A DNA stretch of 64,000 nt from Anthonomus grandis grandis (taxonomy: Eukaryota > Arthropoda > Insecta > Coleoptera > Curculionidae), in contig NC_065546.1 of the NCBI RefSeq assembly GCF_022605725.1, forward strand, positions 27,958,227-28,022,226, in the 5' to 3' direction. The first letter of the stretch is position 1. Every line of letters starts with the position of its first letter. Below, piece after piece: positions 9,046-20,670 of the stretch. Both the position numbers and the translations under genes were made by a program. The notes below the pieces were generated by a model. The model searched no databases, was not told the origin of the DNA, and saw only the letters and a program-made list of their open reading frames with translations.

Positions 9046-11194
9046 TAAGGGGGCGCTTCGTTTCACCTATGTATGAGTCACCGCACTCACATGGGATCCG
9101 GTAGACGCAATTTTTGGTATCCAACATGCCATCTGGTTTGGTCTTTGATACCACGCTTCTGATAGTGGTGCTAGATCTAAAGGCAGTTCTAATATTGTAC
9201 TTGCTGGCAATGCGTCGGATTTGTTCCGATGTACCCCTAATGTAAAGTCTGGTTGTCGTGGTGGCCTCGTCTCTGATTTGATTTGGACGCGTCCTTTGGA
9301 TGGTCCTACTTATTAGCTTCTTTGGATATCCATTCTGTTGTAGGTCTTTGTAGATGGTATCCACTTCAGTCTTGAGATCCTCGTCGTTTCTACAGATGGA
9401 TCGAGCTCTATTGTAGAGGGATCTTATGATGCCTACTTTGGTGGTTGCAGGATGGTTGGACTCATAGTGAAGATACTGGCCCGTGTGTGTTGGTTTTCTA
9501 TAAACTGAAGTTCGTAGATTTCCACCGACCTTTTTAACGAGGACATCTAGGAAAGGTAGAGCTGAGTCCTTCTCTGTCTCCATCGTGAACTTGATTGTTG
9601 GTCTGAAGCTGTTGAGGTGAAGCAGAAACTCCTGAAGTGCTTTTTCCTCTTTGTCCCAGATGATGAAGGTGTCGTCCACATATCGAAGCCAGAGCTTGGG
9701 TTTGCAATGGGAGGCATCTATTGCATGTTCCTCGAACCATTCCATAAAGATGTTTGCTACTACTGGGGAAAGAGATGAACCCATCGGAAGTCCTTCGTCT
9801 TGGGCGTAGAATCTATCCTTGACCTGAAAGTAAGAATTACGAAGACAGATCTCCAAAAGTTCCATCACCCCGTCCAGAGGCAGTGTGATCCGAGTTGAGA
9901 AAGCTGCATCCTTGCTTAGTTTGTCTCGGATGATGTTAAGAGACTCTCCTATGGGTACATTGGTGTAGAGACTTTCGACATCAAAACTCACCAATCTGTC
10001 ATTGGTCTCGACTTCGATCCCTCCAAGAAGGTCTACAAAGTGGGCAGAGTTTCGCACGAAAGACGCTGCATTTCCCTGGATCGGTCTAATGATCTCCAAA
10101 AGGAATTTCGAGAGTTCTGATGTCGGCGAATTTCTAGAGCTCGTGATGGGCCGCAGAGGCATTTGCTCCTTATGAATCTTGGGTAGTCCGTATAGGTGTG
10201 GAGGTTTGCTATAATGTGGTGTCAGCCTAAAGCGTACCGCATCCGATAATGTTGAGGAGTACTTTTTAAGTGCTCTGTAAATTCGACCTTCTATGGTTGT
10301 CGTCGGATCCTTAGATAGTAGCCTGTATTCGCCTTTGTTCAAAACTTCCTCAACCTTGTTTTCGTAGGTTTCCAGGTCCATAATCACAGTTGCATTGCCC
10401 TTATCTGCAGGAAGAATTTTGATGTTCTTTTCCCTTTTGAGATTCCTGAGAGCTGTTTCCTCTTCTTTGCTGATGTTCTGCGAAGGTTTCTGTTTTTTAA
10501 GTGAGTCCAGAGCAACCCTTACCTCGTGTCGAAATTCATCGGCCTCAGGACGTGGTAGGTGGATTGATTCTACTGAAGACACTATGTCTATAAAGGATGG
10601 TTTTGAGGATATGGCGAAGTTTAGTCCTCTATTTAACACCTTTTGTTTAGCATCGGTAAGGGTTCTTTTTGACACATTAATGATGGTGGCGGGGAGGTTA
10701 GAGGTTGGTGCTGGTTGAGTCCTGTTGGTTCGTCTGGATTTAAGGTTTTGGGGTTTTGAAAGGTGGCCTGCTCTTAGCTTTTCTCTTAGTTTCTGGCAAG
10801 CGAAGTCTATTTTGTTAAAGATTGGTTGATAGTCTTCCTCCAATGTAACTTCTTTGATTTCTTCGAATCGCTGAATGCATTCGATTTCTATTTGTGCTTT
10901 CTTCCAACGGTGGTAGCTAAGTTGAGATCGCAGCAGCTCCATACTAGCACGTTCAAGAATACGTTCTGATCTTCCACCTGGTATAGCGGTTTTGAGGCGT
11001 AGACCAGTAGGAATGACATTGGCGTCTCTCGCCTCTCGCAGGAAGCTGATGTGTTCCTCCTCCTTGATCATCTTTATCTTGGTTTTCTCAAAGCCTCTAA
11101 ATAGGTTGCTGGTTCCGGGTCCGTACCGGTTATCCAATCTGTTTTTGAAGGTGGTAGACAATGGTACAGTGAAAACATCTTGTCGGACTTGCAT
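8999..11194 (-). CDS. Penelope-like reverse transcriptase with truncated GIY-YIG endonuclease
   Basis: An uninterrupted 731-residue frame. The first ~230 residues are a charged N-terminal region. Then comes ILPADKGNATVIMDLETYE, followed by the RT blocks HLYGLPKIHK, FDVESLYTNVP, GLPMGSSLSPVVANIFME and the catalytic LRYVDDTFIIW. Near the C-terminus CVYRIPCECGDSYIGETKRP is the start of the GIY-YIG nuclease domain, but the frame leaves homology after RPLNT and ends 15 residues later in pseudo-LTR sequence. About 60 residues of the nuclease, including its Arg/Glu catalytic part, are missing. The RT looks intact, the endonuclease does not. The ATG is chosen because the leader joins the pseudo-LTR just upstream and MQVRQDVF is repeated in both terminal copies. 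Confidence 0.88.
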   Translation of the reverse strand: MQVRQDVFTVPLSTTFKNRLDNRYGPGTSNLFRGFEKTKIKMIKEEEHISFLREARDANVIPTGLRLKTAIPGGRSERILERASMELLRSQLSYHRWKKAQIEIECIQRFEEIKEVTLEEDYQPIFNKIDFACQKLREKLRAGHLSKPQNLKSRRTNRTQPAPTSNLPATIINVSKRTLTDAKQKVLNRGLNFAISSKPSFIDIVSSVESIHLPRPEADEFRHEVRVALDSLKKQKPSQNISKEEETALRNLKREKNIKILPADKGNATVIMDLETYENKVEEVLNKGEYRLLSKDPTTTIEGRIYRALKKYSSTLSDAVRFRLTPHYSKPPHLYGLPKIHKEQMPLRPITSSRNSPTSELSKFLLEIIRPIQGNAASFVRNSAHFVDLLGGIEVETNDRLVSFDVESLYTNVPIGESLNIIRDKLSKDAAFSTRITLPLDGVMELLEICLRNSYFQVKDRFYAQDEGLPMGSSLSPVVANIFMEWFEEHAIDASHCKPKLWLRYVDDTFIIWDKEEKALQEFLLHLNSFRPTIKFTMETEKDSALPFLDVLVKKVGGNLRTSVYRKPTHTGQYLHYESNHPATTKVGIIRSLYNRARSICRNDEDLKTEVDTIYKDLQQNGYPKKLISRTIQRTRPNQIRDEATTTTRLYIRGTSEQIRRIASKYNIRTAFRSSTTIRSVVSKTKPDGMLDTKNCVYRIPCECGDSYIGETKRPLNTTFRLVSISNRYQV

Positions 11195-11512
11195 TGTCTT
11201 ATTTATTTAGTGTAACGGAGATACTTACCAACCGAAACGTCGTGTTACACTAAATAAATAAGACAATGCAAGTCCGACAAGATGTTTTCACTGTACCATT
11301 GTCTACCACCTTCAAAAACATACCTGGACTGCTAATGCATATGGCCACGATACCCAAAAATGACCACTGCCTGGAGGCCGCTATTTTTATAGTGATTGTG
11401 TCCTTTTGATTTGACACATATTGCCAACAAAAAATATATTAAATAACGATAATGAAGTTGACACATTTGACGTATGAGTATAGCGAATTGCTTAGTTTTT
11501 GGCGATTTGTAA

Positions 11513-14500
11513 ATGACACGCTTGGATATTATGGTCTGGAACAGGCGATGTACTTCACCTATTCCTACACTTGAACCATCTACGAGTACATCAACTCTCA
11601 ATGAAAACGTAGAATCGGTCGAACCCACCGACTCAACAATAAAGGCTACAAGTGGAGATGAAACCGAAGCCTTGATGATGATGATTGAAATGGGTCTTAA
11701 GATGAGAAGTACCAAGTACCATTTTTATATCAGAGGATCCTGGTATGTGGCTTAGAACCATTAACAACGAGGAAGTCAGAAGGTTGGTTAAGCGAGGACT
11801 TCCTTTGATAGGACGCAATTAGCAATTTCCTACAAATCAATACAAAGAAAAATTTTCAAGTATGTACTTTGTCAGAAAACTGGAGAATGGTGAAACATCA
11901 GAGGAGTTTGGCTTATTTATTCAATTTAAAAAAACTCTATATTTTGCTCAAATCAAAACTTTTTCTGATTCAAATCGTTTTTCTGATTGTCAACACTTAT
12001 CGTGGGCTATAAAAAGACATAAAACATCAATTGTACATAATGCTCATATGAATACATGGATGAGTTTGGAAAAAATGTTAAAATTATTAATTATTGTGAA
12101 CGATCCTCATTTACAGGTTTTAGAAACCGAAAATAAAAATTAGCATGAGGTTCTGGAAAGAATTCTTGCAGTCGAAAAAATTTTATGCCGACATGATTTT
12201 TTTCTTTTTCTTAAAGCTGTCGAGATGATTTCCTCATTTGACCCTGTGATGAGAGAACATCTTAGTAGAGTGCAGAACTCCCAGGAAAATTAAAAAAAAA
12301 ACTCATTATTTAGGCTATCAAATTCAAAACGAAATCACAGATTACCTAAACGAAATTGTAGAATTAATGTATTCTAAAGTAAAAAATAATATTTTAAATA
12401 TGGTACGTAATCCTAAATATTATTCAATAATTATGGACTGTACCCCAGATACAAGTCACACAGAACAAATAAGCCTTGTTTTGCGTTACATGGTGTTAAA
12501 TCAAGATTGTAAAAAAGTTCAGATAGAAGTTTTTTTAGCTTTTAGCCCAATATTCGATTCTACAGGAAAAAGGACTATTTAAAAAAAAAATAATAAAATT
12601 TAAATTTAGATATTAAAGACGATGAGTAAAAATGAGACGTCACACATCTCGTGAGAGTGCCAAAATGCTTGAAAAGCATATTGGCTTACAATTTAGCAGT
12701 AAATGATGCTGCTAAAGTTTCAAATGAAACAGTAAACTTTTTTAATATAGAACAAGAACTTTACGTTTTTTTCTCAAAAACTTACGAGAACTTACGTTTT
12801 TCCTTCATAAAAAGATGGGATATTATTTAAAAAATGTACCTGCATTAAATCTAAAACCCTTAAGTGACATTAGATGGTCAAGTAGGTTAGATGCTATAAA
12901 GCCATTAAAACTTAATTTAATTAAAATTTGTGAGAGTCTAGAAATAGCGGATAACAATACTTTTAACATAGAAAGTAGGCATAATGAAAGTTCTTTGCTA
13001 TTAATATCCATACATTTAAATTTATTTTAGTGTAGTTATTTGGTATATTTTATTTCAGATTGATATTGTAAGCAAAATGATGCAAAATGTAACATTGACA
13101 TTAAAGTTTGTCAAAATTATTTGAAGAATTGAGTCCATCATTTTAAAAATGATAAAAATGATCATTTCTTTGAGGATATAATTGCTCAAGCGGCAAAAAT
13201 AGCCGCTGATCTTGAGATAGAGCAAGATTTTTCCGCAATCAATACTACCAGACGAAAATATAAACCAAAGTTTTTGATTATGAACATAGGAATTAAGCAC
13301 CTTAAAATCCCAAAACCGCACTAAAAGTTTTTTTTTGAGAATAATAATTTATCAAGTACTAAGTTCTCTAAATAGTAAGTTTGATATGATCTATAATTAA
13401 GACAATGTGACGATCCTTGTGATGATCTCCTACAGAATTGCCAAGCTCAACAACAGAAGCTTACTGATGCGGTAAAGATAGAGGCTGATATTGAGGCAGA
13501 TGTTTTGTTTAGTGAGAATAAAGCTTTAAAGTTATTTTCAATTTCTTATTCTTCAAATCCTTTGGATATATTGCAATATACAGGGTGTCCCGTAAATAAC
13601 GGTCCAAATGAAAACTCCTAATAGATTGGACTATTTCCAATCAGAATAATCCAACATAGCTCTAACGAAAGTGTTACGGTTTTCGAGATATTTTGATTTT
13701 TGCGAAATTTTAAGAAATACCTACCTGTAATCAGTTTTTTTTGGTGTGTCACTAAATGAAAAAAAGATCACAATTTCTTCGGTTGGATATTATTTGCCGA
13801 TAGATGCGCTTTATGATGCGTATTAAAATATTTCAGTTATGCAAATATTTTTCACAGGAAAAATTTTTGAAATTGCAAATTGGATTTTTTTTTTCTTTTC
13901 AAAAAGTTTGAAGTCCTATGACGCAATAAAATAATAATAGAATCTTGGTGCCCATTAGCGTAAAAACTTATTTATCCCATGCCGTAGTAAAGACAAAAAC
14001 TTTTTGAATTTTTTGTTAACCTCAAAAAAAATGGTTGTTTTAATGCCGAAAGAACTATTTTGTGAAAAAAAAATCGTTTTTTTTTCGATGTAAATTAATT
14101 CGGTTTATTTGTGTTTTGCAATTTTACAAAAGGTGTTCAAAATCCGTTACTAAATCCGTTGAGTGTGGCCAGCTCTATTTATCTCTTGAGCAGCAGTTTG
14201 GATGAGCTCGCGCAGATTTTCAATATTTTGTATGGGTCTCCTGTATACAATTTCTTTGAGGCATTCCCAGTAAAAAAAATCAAGAGGATTTAGGTCAGGT
14301 GACCGTGGGGGCCACAGTATAGGTCCTAGACGTCCGATCCATCGGTTAGGGTAGACATTCGCAGAAATATGTGGCTGCAACACGACGGATGTCCTGCGCA
14401 CTGCGGTGTGCAAGTTAGAATTTTTTTTAATGAATCCTACCCTAACCGATGGATCGAACGTCTAGGACCTATACTGTGGCCCCCACGGTCACCTGACCTA

Positions 14501-15850
14501 AATCCTCTTCATTTTTTTACTGGGGATGCCTCAAAGAAATTGTATACAGCAGACCCATACAAAACATTGAAAATCTGCGCGAGCGCATCCAAACTGCTGC
14601 TCAAGAGATAAATAGAGCTGGCCACGCTCAACGGATTAAGCGATCCTTTATAAGAAGGTGTAGGGCGTGTATAGCAGCAGGTGGTGGCCATTTTGAACAC
14701 CTTTTGTAAAATTGCAAAACACAAATAAACCGAATTAATTTACATCGAAAAAAAAAACGATTTTTTTTCACAAAATAGTTCTTTCGGCATTAAAACAACC
14801 ATTTTTTTTTGAGGTTAACAAAAAATTCAAAAAGTTTTTGTCTTTACTACGGCATGGGATAAATAAGTTCTTACGCTAATGGGCACCAAGATTCTATTAT
14901 TATTTTATTGCGTCATAGGACTTCAAACTTTTTGAAAAGAAAAAAAAATCCAATATTGCAATTTCAAAAATTTTTCCTGTGAAAAATATTTGCATAACTG
15001 AAAAATTTGAATACGCATCATAAAGCGCATCTATCGGCAAATAATATCCAACCGAAGAAATTGTGATTTTTTTTTCATTTAGTGACACACCAAAAAAAAA
15101 CTGATTACAGGTAGGTATTTCTTAAAATTTCGCAAAATTCAAAATATCTCGAAAACCGTAACACTTTCGTTAGAGCTATGTTGGATTATTCTGATTGGAA
15201 ATAGTCCAATCTATTAGGAGTTTTCATTTGGACCACTATTTACGGGACACCCTGTATATTTGAACACAATTTAACCTCATCTCTGCCAAATGTCACAATT
15301 TCCTTAAGAATACTCTTAAACATTATCTACGGCTTCTGAGGAGAGGTAATTTTCAAAATTAAAAATAATAAAAAATTTTCTTGGATCAACTATGCTTCAC
15401 GAGAGACTATTTGGGCTAGCAATATTAGCTATAGAGCAAGAGATGGTTAATAAAATCGATTTTGAAAAAGTTATAAAAGAATTTGCTGAATGAAATCAAG
15501 AAAAACACCTATATTTAACATTTAACCTAATAAAAGTTCTAATTTTAAGTGACGAATGACAGATGTTTTTTTTTTGTTATTAATTAATAATTTATGAATA
15601 ATTATTTCCAATAAAAACAAAATTTAAAAAATGTCTGTTGTTTTATTATAAAATAAAAGAAAGATATTTTTTTTATAACTGGAGAATAAATGTAAAATTT
15701 AGAAAAGCAAAATATCAAAATAAGTCTAAAAAAGGGCGTGGCACCCCAAAAAATTACTCACAGGTCTCCGGCGCTGCACCTTCCTAAATGTCTCGAGGCG
15801 ACATTGATAGGGCGCCAAAACAACGCAGCACAGCCTTGCGGGGGCCCTGA
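11513..15850 (+). mobile_element. decayed hAT (ZMYM1/DUF4371-type) transposon, split by a later insertion
   Basis: Degenerate plus-strand pieces in the right order for a ZMYM1-like hAT transposase. 11760-12140: TTF-type zinc-finger region, with CQHLSWAIKRHKTS. 12365-12580: NPKYYSIIMDCTPDTSH followed by EQISLVLRYM. 12815-13020: LSDIRWSSRLDAIKPL. 13180-13290: IAADLEIEQDF. After an interruption at 13581-15254, 15260-15495 has SSLPNVTISLRILLNI, the C-terminal dimerisation domain. Multiple stops and frameshifts make it a pseudogene. A candidate 3' terminus GCGGGGGCCCTG ends near 15850; no 5' terminus was found. Rejoining the two halves restores NPLDILQYI followed by FEHNLTSSLPN, showing that the interruption is secondary. 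Confidence 0.75.
13579..15256. mobile_element. mariner foldback element (two inverted 3' halves)
   Basis: The element lies at 13581-15254 with TA duplications outside and CAGGGTGTCCCG termini. The left arm (13581-14354, 774 bp) and right arm (14437-15254, 818 bp) are near-identical inverted copies around an 82-bp loop. Each arm carries the 3' third of a mariner transposase reading inwards from opposite strands: YPNRWI.RLGPILWPPRSPD, then NPL, ending GGGHFEHLL in the right arm. The loop adds LQHDGCPAHCG, the second catalytic Asp block. No HTH or first Asp block is present, so it cannot encode a transposase; it is a passive foldback derivative. Confidence 0.85.
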
Positions 15851-15856
15851 ATTAAG

Positions 15857-16735
15857 GGTAATTTTATCAATTCGTTCTTAGGAATTATGATTAAATGTGG
15901 ATAAAAAAATAAACCTTAATTTAAATGAAAAAAATAAAAAGTATCTTACACCTATTTTATTAAATGTTGAAAATGATTTCCGTTGATGATCTCCATACAA
16001 AAATACAATTACTGTGCACAACGTCTGCGCACATTAGCGAACATTTCAGGCATTATTAACTGACATTTGTTAACAATTCTATTTCGAAAATCATCAAATT
16101 CTTCAAAAATCTTCTTTTTAAAATTTTGTAAACGGTCCTTTTAGATATGCCAAATGCGGTAGCAATTTTTCGTGCAGATTAGGTTCCATCTCAACAAACC
16201 GAACACAACTGCAGTTTCTCTATCACTTCATTTCTCACTAGATGCTGAACTTCATTTTTTCTATTTTGTACTGATCCTGTTTTTTAAAACTTCCTCATCA
16301 AATTCATTAGATAAGGATAATTTACTTTTTTGTCTGGATGATTACCATTAAAACTATTAAAAGCACGTGCTGTTGCTCAAGCAGACTTATTATATTTGTT
16401 GATATAAAGACCTACCCAGATTTAAACTTTTGAAGAATGTTAGCCACGTTTATTCATATGTGTTCAGAACTAATAGATAATATAAAAAAGTATACAGAAA
16501 ATAAAATTACCTTTAATTCAAGGTATCACTCGACCCCTATTCCCAGTTAAAAATATTGGCGATCCCATGCCAATCTGGGGGGTGAAGAGATGACGTCAGG
16601 GAAATGCAATTCTGTCAATAAATATCCCTCATAATAATAAATTTGACGTGTTCGCGCGTTTTTGGCCAAACTATTTATTTTTCAAGATTCTCTGGGTGGA
16701 CTGTTGTGCCTCGGAAACCCTGTATACTTATGGCT
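15857..16735 (-). mobile_element. degenerate Tc1/mariner remnant
   Basis: The minus frame around 16140-16190 reads ARKIATAFGISKRTVYKILK, a helix-turn-helix of a mariner-type transposase. Only a few dozen codons later comes MPEMFANVRRRCAQ, a typical C-terminal tail, so the catalytic core is deleted. One end resembles GGAAACCCTGTATA near 16720. The other end is not clear. Confidence 0.45.
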
Positions 16736-17169
16736 TTTAAAAAACTATAATGTTGTCATAATGCTTTTATAAAAATTCATCCAAGTGCAAACAAGTAAAT
16801 AATTCATTCATAATTCTTAAGGGCTATTACAATTTTTAAACACAAACGTAATTTACATATTATTGGCATAACGGTACGCGTGATGTTTAAATAAACATTT
16901 TTAAAAGATTAAATATTGATGGAGGCACCGTTATATAGGAAACATGTCTTACAAGATATTTTTCGAGTTGTATTCACAAGAAAAATTCAATACTTATGTT
17001 AATAAATGATTTTCGGTTTTTTCAATTCAGGAATTTCTGGTCATAATATGCATTAAAAACAAACATATACGAGAAAGTTGATATTATATAATATGTATAT
17101 TTTCTTTTAAATACTCCAACGGATTTTCAATTGGTTTTTTCAAAAGAGGATTCTCTTCGCGCCTGCACG

Positions 17170-20100
17170 TTACTTGCCTATCCTGCCCAAGTTATTGATT
17201 TTTTGGTCGCTAGCCTCTAGACCTTGCACCGATGTTGGATCGTCCTCCTCATGGTAACCACTAAAGTCCAGATCAAAGTCCAGACCGAAATCGAAAAAAA
17301 GCTCCTCGTCGTCTATCGATTTGTCGGATTTATCGAGGGAATTGTCCTCCAGCGTTTCTTCTTCGACTAACGTGCGCCGAATTCGTTTTGGCGAATACTC
17401 TTGTTCCTGAAGAAATGAAACACGCCTATAAAATCTCTAATAGTAATAAAGAGTTTAAAGCCAATTTACATATCTTATTGTTCCTACATCTTAGGTTTAA
17501 ATTATTTTGTTTTCACACTATTTTAGCTGTATAAAAATTTGGCACTCTTAATGTCCATATTTTTAGACTTAATTGAAGTTTATCAATGATTGTCACCATC
17601 GATGATAAGTTGAACTTTAAATGCCGTGTTACTAAAACCCATACAAGCTATGCCTATGTCAGTTATTTTAATCTATGCCACCGTAGTTGTCCGGTATGTG
17701 TCGTAATGCAGATGCACATATTCTTTCTGAAATGCGAAATCAGGACTTATCCAACATAAAAAGATGTTATGACAGTAATTATTTGCCTTTTAAAGTGACT
17801 AAAAGCAATAGTAAAGTTTTAATTGTACACTTGATAACGCTCTATGAAGTGCCGAACCTCCTAGGATAGTAAGTTATAATAAATTCTTAAGTTTAGTAGT
17901 AGATGATAAACTAAGCACAGAGCAACTATCCACAAAACTGACTTGTTTCTATGACATCAGGATGCTTTGCAGTCAGGACTATTAAAATGAAACTTAACAA
18001 GCATATAGTAAAAAATTTTAACCTTAATAGGTTTTCATCTGCGAAACGGAATTAGCTTTTTGGGGAAACTGCCAGATTCCTATTATCAACAATTACTTTA
18101 CAAAAACGTAGTTTATGATACGTGGAATAGAATAGATAGTGCGCAGAATCTTGTCAGCCCTATTCCGTATATAAAGAAAATTTAACTTTGACATCAATTT
18201 TTATCCTGGAAAAAGTATACCTAGTGCCTAAGAAATAATCCTCTACAATCAGATCTGATAAAACAGTAGTAATACACGTTCGTTATTGAAGGTGTATTTG
18301 CCACTCCCATCATCAGGAAACTTAAAACTTTATTTTGTATATAAATAAAAATTAGTTAATTTATCAGATTCAGTATGGGAGATTTCTAATTATATTGCAA
18401 TGATATTGTAAACGCCGAGAAACCAACTGATTTTCCGTCATTCCGCCATCACAGCACGACGTCTCCAAGGTCATATAATCTTCCGGAATTATGGTCAGCC
18501 GACTAAGGAACCGCGTCGCCGCTGGAAGTCAATTGTCAACTCAGTGCAGTATAAAGTTCGTAATATTGGCGCGTGATTTAAATCAGACATAAATGTTTGT
18601 AAATAAATTATGTGAAAATAAATATTTCTAGTAGTCGTGATCGTGTTAGTAGTGTAATTGACTATTTTTATGCATCAAGTATTTTAATTCACACGTAACG
18701 AACGGGAAAAACGCTACAATATTCATTTTAAAAGGGAAGTTAGGAATATTTTAATTCAAAAACCTTACTATAATACTGACGAGTATTTTTCAGATAATAT
18801 TTAATTTTCACATTTCTTTCTACTATTATATCTATGTGTTTATATGAATTTATGTTTTGGTACATAATAGCGTATAAATGATAGGTAGACCTTTAAGTAG
18901 ATTATCACATTTAATTTTAGGCACATGTTATATTGTAAACAGTTTTTTTATGACCATACATTTTATTTACTTTTGTGTAACTTTGACTACCTGCTTTTTA
19001 CTACTTTAAGTATATGTAGTATTTCTTATCTGTTACACTATTACCTGAGGCTTCATCTATAAGGATTTTATAGTCTCCTGATATTAAAGTATATTCTGAT
19101 TTTAATTTAAATTTCCCGGCAAGCCAACATAATTATGGCGATAAGCGTCAGAACAGCCCATTTTTTAAAGCATGTTTATTGGTAAAAAAACGCCTTTTGC
19201 CGTATCGTACTCTATATATATGGATAATTCAATATTCCTAATATTAGTTCCAACTCTTTCTTTGCCAACTAGGTGACTTTTATTTGAAAATTCCATGTAA
19301 GTAATTTCCTGCATAGTTATTTAAATGTTCGTGTATCATTATGTCAAACATCCACATAGGTGACTTTGCGGTTTATGGCTATCGATAAGAGGAACAAAGA
19401 GGTGTGTGGGTTTAGCACAAACAAGGGCGTTTTTATGAGTGGGAGTGCGGGAGAACAAAAAGTTAAGAATTTGGCAGATCAAACTTCCCCAGGTATCTTT
19501 GCAATTAATTTCTATCTTTAAGGACAGGTATATGTTGTGGACTATTTGGATGTTGCTCATGAATCAGTGACTATCCCTTGATCTTCAGGTATTGGGAGCA
19601 AACAAAGTTGATCTGATAGATCAGAGTTGATTTATACTTACGCTTCCGATATTATCCACAATTTCATCCAAAATATCCTTAACGATTCTGGTTCCGACGG
19701 CATTATCGTAATTAATGGAAAAGATTAATTCATCGTCCCTTGTGCTTCCTTCGTCGGACATCACATCTTCCATGGTAACTCTTTTATCTTCTTTAGTGAT
19801 AACTTTTTTTTTAAGATCAATTGGGGATGGTTTCCTTGGGTACTAAAGATATTAAAACAATTTTTTATAATTATATGCTGGTCATTTTCATATATACCTT
19901 GTCAACATATTCGTTAATTTCTTCCAATATAGTATTAGAGTGATTACGAAAATATTGACCGATAAACTTTTGAATGTCATGACTGGGCCTGTCTAAGAGT
20001 AACTTTCGGATGATTATCTGAACCACTGCTCTTATCTACAAAAATTGTTAATAATTAAAAAAAAAAGAAGGGAAGTGATATCTTATTATACTTCTGGAGT

Positions 20101-20268
20101 TTTATATAAATAGGCTTGATTCTCTCGGATAACTTCAATTTTATGGTTGTTTAGTCTGAGTTGTTGCAACCTGGTTAAGCATTGAAGGTCATAAGGTTCC
20201 ATGCCACGTGGCACATCGCAAGGGTGGAACTGAAGACGTTCTAATATTTGGGCACTTTTGTCCGCCAT
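17170..20268 (-). CDS. unknown 250-residue protein, possible RII-alpha/DPY-30-like segment
   Basis: Four exons: 20092-20268, 19898-20035, 19642-19842 and 17170-17406. All introns are phase 0 with GT-AG borders, giving 250 residues. The start is ATG at 20268 (MADKSAQILERLQFHPCDVP); in-frame codons further upstream lack an ATG. Exon 2 encodes IRAVVQIIIRKLLLDRPSHD and then IQKFIGQYF. The R-x-x-V, L-L-x-x-R-P and FI..YF spacing recalls RII-alpha/DPY-30 dimerisation helices, which often anchor proteins in cilia or kinase scaffolds. Exon 3 is acidic and exon 4 ends in an Asp/Glu/Phe-rich tail (LFFDFGLDFDLDFSG). No signal peptide or membrane segment. Intron 3 (2.2 kb) contains a solo LTR in the opposite orientation. 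Gene structure is secure; function is not. Confidence 0.75.
18392..18722 (+). mobile_element. solo LTR of a gypsy-type retrotransposon
   Basis: A 323-bp LTR (18396-18718) starts TG, ends CA and is flanked by the 4-bp duplication ATAT (18392-18395 and 18719-18722). It shares TG-AA-GATATTG-AAACGCCGAG and the downstream AGTGCAG block with copies at 24660-24957, 25925-26116 and 45790-45909. An ATAT target with a 4-bp duplication is typical of the 17.6/297 group of Gypsy elements. No internal coding region is present. It lies within intron 3 of the 17170-20268 gene. Confidence 0.8.
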
Positions 20269-20670
20269 ATTTAGTAATTTTATATTAGAAATCAATTAAG
20301 AAGTTTGAAAAGTATTAATGGCGTTTGTCAAATTTGTCTTTTTTAGCCTGTTCCACTATTGATTTCTGTAAAATAAATTTGCAGTTTGCAGCCTTTATAT
20401 AGCGTTTATATACTAAATGGTTTTGTGTGATATAAATCTTGACGGTAACGACGAAGAGGCCTATTAAGCCTAATTTTTGACCCACATACCTTGTTCACAA
20501 AATAAGGTAAAATAGTTAAAAACTGGTTTGTTTTATGTATTGTCGTTGAATATAACGCATGTAAACTTAACTATGCATTTTCAAATGATTTTTTTAAATG
20601 TACAGGATGTGTCCCATAGTCTTAAAAAATGACTGCAAATAATACTGAAAACATTGCATATATCTAAATA

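Larger units (their letters stand above)
8829..11331 (-). mobile_element. Penelope-like retroelement with inverted 5' terminal copy
   Basis: The element occupies 8841-11319 between 12-bp direct repeats ATACCTGGACTG (8829-8840 and 11320-11331). In the sense of the minus strand it holds a leader, a 731-codon ORF, and then a 3' block with inverted and direct copies of a palindromic motif. That block is followed by the first part of the leader and nine codons of the ORF again (8841-8915), a pseudo-LTR arrangement. Beyond the 5' end, an inverted copy of the leader plus 18 codons lies at 11219-11319. Such inverted and tandem pseudo-LTR tails are a known feature of Penelope-like elements. Confidence 0.85.

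Noticed and set aside
10395..11210. Plus-strand ORFs within the Penelope-like element
   Set aside because: Antisense shadows of the 731-codon reverse-transcriptase frame.
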